The translations under genes and the position numbers were made by a program. This document shows, piece by piece, positions 26,250-34,500 of a stretch of 64,000 nt of DNA. This DNA comes from Actinoplanes italicus. Lineage in GTDB: Bacteria > Actinomycetota > Actinomycetes > Mycobacteriales > Micromonosporaceae. Each line of letters starts with the position of its first letter. Position 1 is the stretch's first letter. The notes below the pieces were generated by a model. The model worked only from the letters and a program-made list of their open reading frames with translations. It made no database searches and had not been told where the DNA came from. The stretch lies in contig NZ_PVMZ01000024.1 in NCBI RefSeq assembly GCF_003001815.1, positions 96,230 through 160,229 of the forward strand, in the 5' to 3' direction.

Positions 26250-26569
26250 AGGCCGACCAGGCGGCGGGTGGCGATCGCGCCCCGGCGGCGTCCGGTCCGG
26301 CGGGTCACCGAACCGGAGCCGGTCCGTGTCTCCGCGGGTGCTCCGGGCCAGTCGTCACGCCTCGGGACTCCGGCGGGCACCGGCGGATGTACCGCCGGCC
26401 GTACCGCGATGGTGGTTCCGCCACCCGCCGGCAGGACCGGCGTGGTGACCTCTGGGGAAGCCTGGCCGTGGGCGGGCGGCAGCGCCGCCGGCTCTCGGCC
26501 GGTGGGGGGCTCGGTCGTGCTCCGGGACCCGTCAACCGGTATCGCCTCGGCTCGATGCATGGCGCTCAT
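26246..26569 (-). CDS. Hypothetical proline-rich small protein, doubtful
   Basis: A 107-codon frame from the ATG at 26569 (M-S-A-M-H-R-A-E). Counting by eye, about four fifths of third positions are G or C, consistent with coding in this genome. The product is proline/threonine-rich with a basic C-terminus and has no recognised domain. It would be coupled to the frame that follows through a GTGA overlap. Real but unknown, or chance. Confidence 0.25.
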   Translation of the reverse strand: MSAMHRAEAIPVDGSRSTTEPPTGREPAALPPAHGQASPEVTTPVLPAGGGTTIAVRPAVHPPVPAGVPRRDDWPGAPAETRTGSGSVTRRTGRRRGAIATRRLVGL

Positions 26570-26702
26570 TATTGATGAACGTGCATTTAACGCAAGGCTC
26601 TCGGAGTGTCTGTAACGGCGTGGAAACAACTTTGCCGGTACGACTACACGCGCGCACTGTCACGCACAGTGACGCTGGCCGGGGCTGGCTATCCTGCCGG
26701 TT

Positions 26703-26978
26703 GTGATCAAGCTGCTCGGGGTGCCGGCGTTCGTGTGGGCCGCCCTCTGCCTGGCCCTCTCCGTCCTCTGGATCTTCGTGTGGCCGTCCGGTCAGGCCGC
26801 TGGGACCAGCGGGTTCACGTATGTCGCACTGCGCTGGGCGCACTCGCTGACCTGGCTGATCCTGGCTGTCGCCGCGACCGCTGCGGCGCTCGGCCTCCCG
26901 GTCGCGGCCCAGCGCATCGCCATGCTGGCGCTGCCCGCCTACGCCGCGTTCCTCTACGCCACCGTCACGACCGGCTGA
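26703..26978 (+). CDS. Small membrane protein
   Basis: A 91-residue protein from a GTG start with about three hydrophobic helices (5-27, 43-64, 66-88) and hardly any soluble part. The FVWPSGQAAGTSGFTYVALRWAHSLTWL middle segment is polar/aromatic. I recognise no family. The predicted topology and third-position GC support it as real. It is isolated, between the gene-poor region and a decayed gene. Confidence 0.6.
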   Translation: MIKLLGVPAFVWAALCLALSVLWIFVWPSGQAAGTSGFTYVALRWAHSLTWLILAVAATAAALGLPVAAQRIAMLALPAYAAFLYATVTTG

Positions 26979-26990
26979 TCCGGCGGGTAG

Positions 26991-27209
26991 TCAGGCGCTG
27001 CCCGCCGAGGCGGCCAGGTACTCGTTGATCGTCGAGCGGGCTCCGCCGGCTGCCCCAGATGTTGGACCGCACCCGGTACGCCCGGCCGTCCGGGTCGAAG
27101 ACCCCGCCGCTGGTCCACACCCCCGGCTCCCGGCGGTCAGCGGCGAACCGTCCTCGGTAACGGTGTACCGGCTCTTCCAGACGACGTGCGTTCGACCGTC
27201 AGCATGCCG
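26991..27209 (-). pseudogene. Decayed gene remnant with frame changes
   Basis: On the minus strand one frame reads DGRTHVVWKSRYTVTEDGSPLTA. The neighbouring frame then reads VWTSGGVFDPDGRAYRVRSN and IWGSR, and the first frame resumes with RSTINEYLAASAGSA and a stop at 26991-26993. Together these read like a continuous beta-rich domain protein of a type (YRVRSNxWGS) common in actinomycetes, broken by at least two frame changes and lacking its start; an upstream TGA is at 27210-27212. It partly overlaps the end of the dehydrogenase gene. Confidence 0.4.
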
Positions 27210-28227
27210 TCAGGGTAGGAACCGCCGTCTCGCCGATCAGGAAGTCCACGAGCCGGGTCGCGGCGGCCGCCGGGGTGGACGACGTCTCCCGCGCCGCGTC
27301 GAGGATGCCGGACAGGGTGTGACCGATCCCGTCGATCCGGGCGGCCACCTGCTCCGGCGTCTCCCGGTGCAGCTCGGTGGCGACGGCGTGGATGATGCCG
27401 CCGGCGCTGACGACCACGTCCGGCGCCCACAGGATGCCGGCCTCGTGCAGCAGATCAGCGGTCTCCGGCCGGTCGAGCTGGTTGTTGGCCGGCCCGGCGA
27501 CGGCCGCGCACCGCAACGCGGGCACGGTCGCGGCGGTCAGCAGCCCGCCGAGGGCGGCCGGGACCAGCACGTCCACCTCTGCGGTGAGACAGCCTCGCGG
27601 ATCGGTCCAGGTGGCGCCGAGAGATTCGACGGCGGTACGGCGGGAGGCGTCCACATCCGACGCGATCACCCTGGCCCCGGCCGCGGTGAGCGACTCCACC
27701 AGGTGGGTGCCCACCCGGCCGACCCCGAGGACGGCGCAGCTGCGCCCCTCCAGCGACGGTGATCCGAAACGGTCAGCAACGACGGCCCGCAGGGCGGCGA
27801 CCGCTCCGGCGGCGGTGCCGGGGGAGGAGTCCGCGGAGCGGCAGAGCACATGGTCCGTACGATCGCCGATGATCTCCATGTCGTCCGGCCCGGTGCCGAC
27901 GTCCGGCCCGGTGGCGTAGATCCCGCCCAGCCCCTGGATCACGTCGCCGACGTCGTGCAGGATCGCCCGCCGATCCGCCTCCCGGCCGTCCGGGGGCAGC
28001 ACCACCACGGTCTTGCCGCCCCCGTTCGGGAGGCCGGCGAGCGCGGTCTTCGCGGTCATCGCCTCGGACAGGCGCAGCGCGTCGTCGAGTCCGGCGCGCC
28101 AGTCCGGGTAGACGGCCAGGCGGCATCCGCCGAGCGCCTGACCGAGTGCGGTGGAGTGCACCGCGACGACGACCGGGTACCCCGACCGCATACCGCGTTC
28201 GACCACGACACGCTGGTGGATCGTCAT
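27199..28227 (-). CDS. vdh: Leucine/valine-type amino acid dehydrogenase
   Basis: A 342-residue Glu/Leu/Phe/Val dehydrogenase. The catalytic lysines are Lys60 (MTAKTALAG) and Lys72 (LPNGGGKTVV), spaced twelve residues apart as in leucine dehydrogenase. The TGPDVGTGPDDM segment and the Rossmann motif VLGVGRVGTHL (NAD+) follow. It deaminates branched-chain amino acids to keto acids reversibly. A Lrp/AsnC regulator is divergent from it across 99 bases that contain a perfect palindrome, so Lrp-type control by an amino acid is likely. Which substrate is preferred cannot be told. Confidence 0.9.
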   Translation of the reverse strand: MTIHQRVVVERGMRSGYPVVVAVHSTALGQALGGCRLAVYPDWRAGLDDALRLSEAMTAKTALAGLPNGGGKTVVVLPPDGREADRRAILHDVGDVIQGLGGIYATGPDVGTGPDDMEIIGDRTDHVLCRSADSSPGTAAGAVAALRAVVADRFGSPSLEGRSCAVLGVGRVGTHLVESLTAAGARVIASDVDASRRTAVESLGATWTDPRGCLTAEVDVLVPAALGGLLTAATVPALRCAAVAGPANNQLDRPETADLLHEAGILWAPDVVVSAGGIIHAVATELHRETPEQVAARIDGIGHTLSGILDAARETSSTPAAAATRLVDFLIGETAVPTLTAC

Positions 28228-28298
28228 CTGCTTCTCCCGTACATCTGAAGGGCCTTTGGTTTGAACCTAGGACGCCCGACGGAGCAGAAGTGATCACA

Positions 28299-28313
28299 CC
28301 GAACTAAGTTCGG
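28299..28313. promoter_or_regulatory. Perfect palindrome between vdh and the Lrp gene
   Basis: CCGAACTAAGTTCGG has seven-base arms around one central base, 14 bases before the lrp start and about 72 bases upstream of vdh. It is probably the operator through which the Lrp protein regulates itself and vdh. Confidence 0.65.
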
Positions 28314-28326
28314 CGAATAGGCAAAG

Positions 28327-28809
28327 ATGATGGCCATGGATGACATAGATTCGGTGATCGTACGGGAATTGCAGTCGAACGCGCGGCAGACGAACCGTGA
28401 GCTCGCCGCTACGGTCGGTATCGCTCCGTCGACCTGTCTGGAACGGGTACGGCTGCTCCGCGACCGTGGGGTGATCACCGGGTATCACGCCGACGTCAGC
28501 CTCACCGCGCTCGGCCGGGAGGTCCAGGCGCTGCTGCACGTCCAGGTACGGCCGCTGAACCGGGAGGTCATCGAGGGCTTCAAGTCGTACGCGGCCGGCC
28601 TGCCCGAGGTGCTGTCGGTGTTCGTCCTCGCCGGCGGCGACGACTTCCTCGTGCACGTGGCGGTCCCCAGCGTCGAGGGGTTGCACGCGTTCCTTATGGA
28701 CCGGTTCTCGGCCCGGCGCGAGATCGTCGGCTTCCGCAGCTCGGTGATCTACCAGCACCATCGCAACCGGGTCATCGATCCGCTGGATCCCGCTGGAAGT
28801 GCCAGATGA
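28327..28809 (+). CDS. Lrp/AsnC family transcriptional regulator
   Basis: A 160-residue protein with an N-terminal winged HTH (about 5-55, ELQSNARQTNRELAATVGIAPSTCLERVRLLRDRGVI) and a C-terminal RAM/AsnC ligand domain (about 70-150, with LSVFVLAGGDDFLVHVAV). Its divergent position strongly suggests that it controls the branched-chain amino acid dehydrogenase. Start could be ATG 28327, 28330 or 28336. The 3' end overlaps the convergent methyltransferase by 38 bases. Confidence 0.9.
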   Translation: MMAMDDIDSVIVRELQSNARQTNRELAATVGIAPSTCLERVRLLRDRGVITGYHADVSLTALGREVQALLHVQVRPLNREVIEGFKSYAAGLPEVLSVFVLAGGDDFLVHVAVPSVEGLHAFLMDRFSARREIVGFRSSVIYQHHRNRVIDPLDPAGSAR

Positions 28810-29677
28810 CCACCTGCGGCAGGCCACCGGTCGCCGCCGCCCACGCGTGCGGCACGAGTTCGGCGAGCGACCAGGGCCACCGGTCCCACGGCCCGGTCTC
28901 GCCGCCCGGCAGTTCCGCGCCCGCCGTCAGCGCCGAAGCCGGCCGGGCCGGCGGCTCGGCACACGACAGCACCCGCAGGCCGGCCGGCAGCGCGGCGCCC
29001 AGGAAGTCCGGCGCGCGGTGCCGATGCACGGCGAGCAGTGCCGGCCGGCCGTCGGCCAGGCGCACCCGCGGCACCGAACCCATGGCGATCCACTCCTGGC
29101 TGATATCGGACACCACGAGGTGCCCGCCCGGCCGCAGCACCCGCGCGAACTCGGCGAACACCGGCTTCAGATCGGCCACGTGCGACAGCGCGAGCGCGCA
29201 CACCACGACATCGGCGTGCTCATCCGGCACCGGCAGCGCCTCCAGCGGACCCTCCCGGAAGTCACCGTCCGGCACCCGGTTACGGGCCCGGGCCAGCATG
29301 TCGGGGGAGGCGTCCACCCCGATCACCCGATGCCCGCGCCCGGCCAGCCACCCGCTGTGCCGCCCGGTGCCGCACGCCGCGTCCACCGCGATCCCCGGTG
29401 ACAGCTCGGCGAGGATGGCGTGGACGGCCTCCTCCTCCGGCCCGAACAGGCCGTTGCCCGGCACGTCGTAGGTCTCGGCCCACACCCGGTAACCGTCGAC
29501 GGGAGCCACGCGCTCCGCCGCCACCGGCTCCACGTCCAGTTCCGCCATCTCGAGCAGCCGCCGGATCTCGGCCACCCGGGCCCGCCCGAACTCCGGCCCC
29601 GACTCCTCGGTGAACGAGCGCAGCAGCGCGGCGCCCTCGATCCCGAGCAGATACTCCAACGCGCGCTGATGAATCAT
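28772..29677 (-). CDS. Class I SAM-dependent methyltransferase
   Basis: A 301-residue protein with a helical N-terminal part (1-95) and a Rossmann methyltransferase fold. Motif I is VDAACGTGRHSGWLAGRGHRVIGVDAS, with the post-I acidic residue in GVDAS, and later come EGPLEALPVPDEHADVVVCALALSHV and LRPGGHLVVSD. Methyl acceptor unknown. It follows the HAD phosphatase gene by 33 bases on the same strand and may be cotranscribed. A 13-base duplication lies in that gap. Confidence 0.85.
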   Translation of the reverse strand: MIHQRALEYLLGIEGAALLRSFTEESGPEFGRARVAEIRRLLEMAELDVEPVAAERVAPVDGYRVWAETYDVPGNGLFGPEEEAVHAILAELSPGIAVDAACGTGRHSGWLAGRGHRVIGVDASPDMLARARNRVPDGDFREGPLEALPVPDEHADVVVCALALSHVADLKPVFAEFARVLRPGGHLVVSDISQEWIAMGSVPRVRLADGRPALLAVHRHRAPDFLGAALPAGLRVLSCAEPPARPASALTAGAELPGGETGPWDRWPWSLAELVPHAWAAATGGLPQVVIWHFQRDPADR

Positions 29678-29684
29678 GTATTGA

Positions 29685-29720
29685 TTTCTATCGTTCCTGC
29701 GCGAGGGTTTCTATCGTTCC
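29685..29720. repeat. 13-bp direct duplication at the HAD/methyltransferase junction
   Basis: TTTCTATCGTTCC occurs at 29685-29697 and 29708-29720. On the minus strand the second copy contains the stop codon of the HAD gene, and the first lies eight bases before the methyltransferase start. It looks like a small tandem duplication across the gene boundary. Confidence 0.6.
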
Positions 29721-30301
29721 CAGGGTGCGGGCACACGTACACACGCCATGCCGGCCGCCCGTGCCGCGGCCACACCCAGCTCGGTGTCCTCGAAGACCAC
29801 GCAGTCCCGCGGATCGACACCCAGCAGGCCCGCCGCGAGCAGATAGCCCTCCGGATCCGGTTTCGGCCGTGCGTAATCCTCGGCACACACCAGAACAGGA
29901 AACCGGTCCAGCAGATCAAGAGCGGTCAGCGATGCCGTCACCGACTCCCGCGTGCTGCCCGACACGACGGCGAACGGCACTCTCCCGTACGCCTGGCTGA
30001 TGTGCTCCATCACGCCCGGAACCGCCGTGATCTCCGGAAGCATCGCCTGGAACAGCTCCTCACGCCGGGCCGCGACCTCGGCGACCGGCATGCTCAGCCC
30101 CTGCCGCGCGTTCAGATCCGTGATCACGTCGACGACGGTCCGCCCGCCCCACGCGTAGAACAGTTCCTCCGGGAAATCCCCGCCCCACTCACCGAGAGCC
30201 GTCAGCCAGGCCCGGTGATGCGCCGGCATCGAGTCCGTGATGGTCCCGTCGCAGTCGAAGAGGTAGGCCTTGAACTCGCCGTCCGGCAGAGGTAACAGCA
30301 C
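29711..30301 (-). CDS. HAD-superfamily phosphatase (beta-phosphoglucomutase-like)
   Basis: A 196-residue HAD hydrolase. Motif I is LFDCDGT (nucleophile Asp16, Asp18), motif II VVSGSTR, motif III lysine in ARPKPDP and motif IV FEDTELGV. The alpha-helical C1 cap (about 20-85) is typical of beta-phosphoglucomutase and fructose-1-phosphatase types. It dephosphorylates a small sugar phosphate or is a mutase; the sequence does not decide. First gene of a probable pair with the methyltransferase. Confidence 0.88.
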   Translation of the reverse strand: MLLPLPDGEFKAYLFDCDGTITDSMPAHHRAWLTALGEWGGDFPEELFYAWGGRTVVDVITDLNARQGLSMPVAEVAARREELFQAMLPEITAVPGVMEHISQAYGRVPFAVVSGSTRESVTASLTALDLLDRFPVLVCAEDYARPKPDPEGYLLAAGLLGVDPRDCVVFEDTELGVAAARAAGMACVRVPAPWER

Positions 30302-30438
30302 TCCGGCAGGCTAGGCCGCCGTTTCCGCCCGCCCTCCTTCGCATGCCACCGCAGTGACATTGACGACCACCCACGCCCGGCCCCTTCGTCTCGAACACGG
30401 CGGGTCGCCCGGCCCATGTTGCCGGGGGGCGGTGGGTC

Positions 30439-30503
30439 GTCGGGCGTGACGGGTTGCCTGTTCGGGCGGTGCGTGGCGGGGTTGTCGGGCGTGATGGGTT
30501 GCC
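30439..30503. repeat. 20-bp direct repeat upstream of the mycothiol-family gene
   Basis: GTCGGGCGTGACGGGTTGCC at 30439-30458 recurs with one change at 30484-30503, a 45-base period. The surrounding 120 bases are G-rich with further partial copies of GGGCGTG. It lies just before the start at 30524 and could influence its promoter. Confidence 0.6.
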
Positions 30504-30523
30504 GGGCGTGGCAGTTTGTTGGG

Positions 30524-31147
30524 ATGGACTACCGCCGCACCTACCGCTCGGCCGCCATCGCCTTCGCCGACCTCGTCTCGCGTATCCCGGCGTCCGCCCT
30601 CGACGGCCCGGGGCTCGACGAGTGGACCATGCGGGACCTGCTCGGCCACACCGTCAGCTCGGCGCTGCGCCAGGTTCCCACGGTCCTTGCCGACCGCGCC
30701 CCCACGCTGCTGGTACCCGCCCCCGAAGCCTACTTCGCCCTGGCCCGCACCGCCCCCGCCGACCTGGTGGCCGCCGCCCGCAAGGCTTCCACCGACGACG
30801 CCCGAGCCACCGGTGCCGCCCTCGGCGACGAGCCCGCCACAGCCGTGAGCGGCTACATCGGTCGGGCCACCGCCGCGCTGGCGGGCGCCGCCGACGACGA
30901 TCTGGTGGCCACCCCGGCCGGCGGCATGCGGGTCTGCGACTGGCTCCCGACCCGAACGTTCGAGCTCGTCGTCCACGCCTCCGACGCCGCCGAGGCGGCC
31001 GGACTCACCGTCGGCCTCGACTACGAGACGCTCGCCGAGACCACCGCCCTGGCCGCCCGCATCGCCGCCGCCACCGGCCACGGTCTCCCGGCGCTGCGCG
31101 CCCTCACCGGCCGCACCCCACTCCCCGCCGCCTTCTCCGTCGTCTAA
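30524..31147 (+). CDS. Maleylpyruvate isomerase/mycothiol-dependent enzyme family (DinB-like) protein
   Basis: A 207-residue four-helix-bundle protein of the TIGR03083/MDMPI type: DEWTMRDLLGHTVSSALRQ contains the metal-ligand histidine pattern of the DinB fold, and ELVVHASDAAEAAGL supplies a second histidine. Such proteins use mycothiol as thiol cofactor in actinomycetes. The start at ATG 30524 is chosen because the family begins with Y-R-R-x-Y; the open frame continues upstream through repetitive DNA. Substrate unknown. Confidence 0.75.
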   Translation: MDYRRTYRSAAIAFADLVSRIPASALDGPGLDEWTMRDLLGHTVSSALRQVPTVLADRAPTLLVPAPEAYFALARTAPADLVAAARKASTDDARATGAALGDEPATAVSGYIGRATAALAGAADDDLVATPAGGMRVCDWLPTRTFELVVHASDAAEAAGLTVGLDYETLAETTALAARIAAATGHGLPALRALTGRTPLPAAFSVV

Positions 31148-31315
31148 CGCTGTCCGCTGTCCGCTGCGAGCGGCTAGCCAGCCGTTCGTCGTCCGCCACC
31201 TGCTACCCGCCGCCGGCCGGCGGCCACTGGCCAGCCGTCCGTCGTCCGCGTCGGCCACCGCCCGCCCGGCCGTTGCCCGCCACCTGCTACCCGCCACCGG
31301 CTCTCCTTCGTCGCC

Positions 31316-31362
31316 GATCTTGTGAGTTTGCGGCTGCCGTGAGGGCAGAACCTCTCAAGATC
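31316..31362. repeat. Stem-loop element copy 1 (TTGTGAG type)
   Basis: Arms GATCTTGTGAG and CTCTCAAGATC (one mismatch) enclose a 25-base loop. A second, less perfect copy is at 31402-31444. Confidence 0.6.
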
Positions 31363-31401
31363 GCGGCAGGCCGCGAGGCGGTGGGCAGGTGAGCCTCGAC
31401 G

Positions 31402-31444
31402 TTGTGAGTTAGGGGTTGCTGGGGCGGCTAAACCTCACAAGATC
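31402..31444. repeat. Stem-loop element copy 2 (TTGTGAG type)
   Basis: TTGTGAGTTAG faces CTAAACCTCACAA and is followed by GATC, resembling copy 1 in both arms and in length. Confidence 0.55.
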
Positions 31445-31467
31445 TGCACTGCGGTGAGGCGGTCACG

Positions 31468-31492
31468 AAAAAGGGCCCTCCGGGGAGGGCCC
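31468..31492 (-). terminator. Intrinsic terminator of putA
   Basis: GGGCCCTCC (31473-31481) pairs with GGAGGGCCC (31484-31492) around a two-base gap. On the minus strand the hairpin is followed by five T residues, 14 bases after the putA stop. Confidence 0.9.
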
Positions 31493-31505
31493 TGATCTCG
31501 ATCGG

Positions 31506-34500
31506 TCAGAGGACCGCGGCCGCGAGGGGCAGCGGGTTGCCGAACCGGTGCGCGGTGATGCTGATCGCCTGCTCGCGCAGGAACGGCAGCATCTCCACCC
31601 GCCCGGCCTCGGTGACCGGCCCCGACCAGACCGCCAGGTCGGGCCGTCCGCCGGTGGCCGCGGCGAGAGCCGACGCGTCGCCGCCGACGAGCCGGACCCG
31701 CCCGGCGGCGAGCCCCGCCGCGAAGGCCGCGTCATCCTCGATCGTGACGGATGCGAGACCGGCCGCGCTGCCGGACGTGAGACCGGCCGCGCCGCCGGAT
31801 GTGAGACCGGCCGCGCCGCCGGACGTGAGACCGGCCGCGCCGCCGGACGTGAGACCGGCCGCGCCGCCGGACGTGAGGCCGGACGTGACGGATGTGAGGG
31901 TGGCCGGCAGCGGGACGGCGCTGGACACCCGCACCTCGGCCCCGGCGAGCAGCCCGGCCGCGAGCACCCGGACCAGGTCGGCGACCGACCCGTCGGCCGC
32001 GAGGCGGACCGTCACCGGTGTCGGCACGTACCGGAACACGTTGCGTTCCACCGAAAGACCCGTGACGTCCGCCGGTGTGCGGAAGTCGAACGCCGCGTCG
32101 CTGCGGGCGGCTCGCTCGACGGAGGCGTACGCGTCCGCGTCCATGATGGTGCGGGCCTCGGCGAGCAGCGCCCGCACACCGGCGTGGGTGATCTCGGCAT
32201 CGGCTGTCGCCGGGCGCGGCTCCCAGCCGGTGAGCCCGACCAGGTAGTTGGGGCCGCCGGCCTTGGTGCCGGGGCCGACCGCCGAGCGCTTCCACCCGCC
32301 GAAGGGCTGCCGCTGCACGATGGCGCCGGTGATGCCGCGGTTGACGTACAGATTGCCGGCCTGCACCCGGTCCAGCCAGGTGCGGATCTCATTTTCGTCG
32401 AGCGAGTGGAGTCCGGATGTCAGCCCGTAGTCGACCTCGTTCACCATGTCGATCGCGGCGTCGAGGCTGTCCGCGGTCATGATGCCGAGGATCGGGCCGA
32501 AGTACTCCGTGCGGTGGTACGCGGATCCGCGCCGCACGCCGTCGCGGACGCCGGGGCTCCACAGCTTGCCGGAGTCGTCGAGCTTGCGCGGTTCGAGCAG
32601 CCAGCGCTCGCCGTCGCCGAGGGTGGTGAGCCCGTCGAGCAGCTTGCCGGCGGCGGGCTCGACCAGTGGGCCCATCTTGGTACGCGCGTCGGCCGGGTAG
32701 CCGACCTCCAGCGACGACACGGCGTCGAGCAGCTGGGTGCGGAACCGTTCGGAGCGGGCCACGCTGCCTACCAGCACGACCAGCGACGCGGCCGAGCACT
32801 TCTGTCCGGCGTGGCCGAACGCGGACGACACCACGTCCTTGACGGCCAGGTCCAGGTCGGCGCTCGGCGTGACGATGATGGCGTTCTTGCCACTGGTCTC
32901 GGCGAGCAGCGGCAGGTCCTCGCGGAACGAGCGGAACAGCTCTGCCGTCTCGTAGGCGCCGGTCAGGATGACCCGGTCGACCAGCGGGTGCGAGATCAGC
33001 TCGCGGCCCAGCGTGCCCTCCTCGACCTGGAGCAGGGTGACCAGGTTGGGGTCGGCGCCGGCCGCGGACAACGCGTCGCGCAGGATGCCGGCGAGCACGG
33101 TGCCGCAGCGTTCGGCGGGCCCGGCCGGCTTGAGGACCACCGACGAGCCGGCGGCCAGGGCGGCGAGTACCGAGCCGGCCGGGATGGCGACCGGGAAGTT
33201 CCACGGCGGCGTGACCAGGGTGAGCCGCGCCGGCACGGGCGTGGCGCCGTCGGTCTGCGACAACTCGAAGGCCCGCTCGGCGTAGTAGTGCGCGAAGTCG
33301 ACCGCCTCGGACACCTCGGGGTCGGCCTGGTCGATGGTCTTGCCTGCCTCGGCGGCCATCACCTCGAGCAGCGTGTACCGGTGCTCCTCCAGCGCGTCAC
33401 CGACGGCGTGCAGGACGGCCCGGCGGTCGGCGGCGCCCCAGTTCGCGGCGGCGGCCTTCTCCAGGGCCTCGTCCAGGTGCTCGCGGTCGCTGATCCGGGG
33501 CACGTCGACGCCCAGGTCGCTGCCGGAGACGCGGCCCAGGACCTCGCGGACGCGGACCCGGTTGGCGGCGACGGCCGGGTCGGTGTCGGGGGTGTTGACG
33601 AACAGGCCGGGCGCTGAGCGGGGCACGGCGGCGTACCGGTCGGCGACCCGGTGCGGGGCGGGGACGGAGGAGTCCAGGTCCCGCAGCGAGGCGAGGAAAC
33701 GCTCCCGCTCCCGCTCGAACAGGGCCGAGTCGGTGTGCAGCTCGAACACCGCGGACATGAAGTTGTCCGGGCTCGCGCCCTCCTCGAGACGGCGGATCAG
33801 GTACGCGATCGCCACATCGAACTGCTCCGGACGTACGACAGGGGTGTAGAGAAGCAACCCGCCGACCTCGCGCCGGACCGCCTCGGCCTGTCCCTCGGCC
33901 ATGCCGAGAAGCATCTCGAACTCGATGCCGTCGCGGACGCCGCGCTGCCCGGCCAGCACCCAGGCGTAGGCGATGTCGAAGAGGTTGTGCCCGGCCACAC
34001 CGAGGCGGACGTTGCGGATCCGGTCGGGGTGCAGCGCGTAGTCGAGGACCCGCTTGTAGTTGGTGTCGGTGGCCTGCTTGCTGTCGCAGGTCGCGACCGG
34101 CCAGCCGTGCAGTTCCGCCTCGACCCGCTCCATCGGCAGGTTGGCGCCCTTGACCAGACGCACCTTGATGCCGGCGCCACCGCGCTCGCGGCGGGAGGCG
34201 GACCAGACCTGCAGGCGCATCATGGCGCTGAGCGCGTCCGGCAGGTAGGCCTGCAGGACGATGCCGCACTCCAGGCCGAGCAGCTCGGGACGGTCGAGGA
34301 GCTTGGTGAAGACCGCGATCGTGAGGTCGAGGTCCTTGTACTCCTCCATGTCGAGGTTGACGAACTTGCCGGTCTTGGCGGCCAGCGTGAAAAGTGGCAG
34401 CAGCTTGCCGGCGATCTCGTCGACCGCCTCGTCGAAGGCCCACGGGTTGTGCGGGGCGACGGCCGACGACACCTTGATCGACACGTAGTCGACGTCCGGC

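Larger units (their letters stand above)
25621..26702. other. Gene-poor kilobase
   Basis: No gene with a recognisable product. Both strands have open frames of 90-160 codons, mostly Arg/Pro/Gly-rich. The best candidates are two overlapping minus-strand frames listed separately. The AT-richer stretch near 26565-26640 looks like a promoter region for them or for the small membrane protein at 26703. Confidence 0.5.
31148..31467. other. Intergenic region with repeats and stem-loops
   Basis: No gene is supported. It holds a 19-base direct repeat (CCGCCACCTGCTACCCGCC at 31193-31211 and 31277-31295). It also holds two similar stem-loops: GATCTTGTGAG...CTCTCAAGATC at 31316-31362, and TTGTGAG...CTCACAA at 31402-31440. 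The second is followed by GATC as in the first. These two look like diverged copies of one element placed between the convergent gene ends. Confidence 0.6.

Noticed and set aside
31548..33617. 689-codon plus-strand frame antisense to putA
   Set aside because: PutA motifs on the minus strand are unmistakable; the antisense product is a Gly/Arg-rich shadow.
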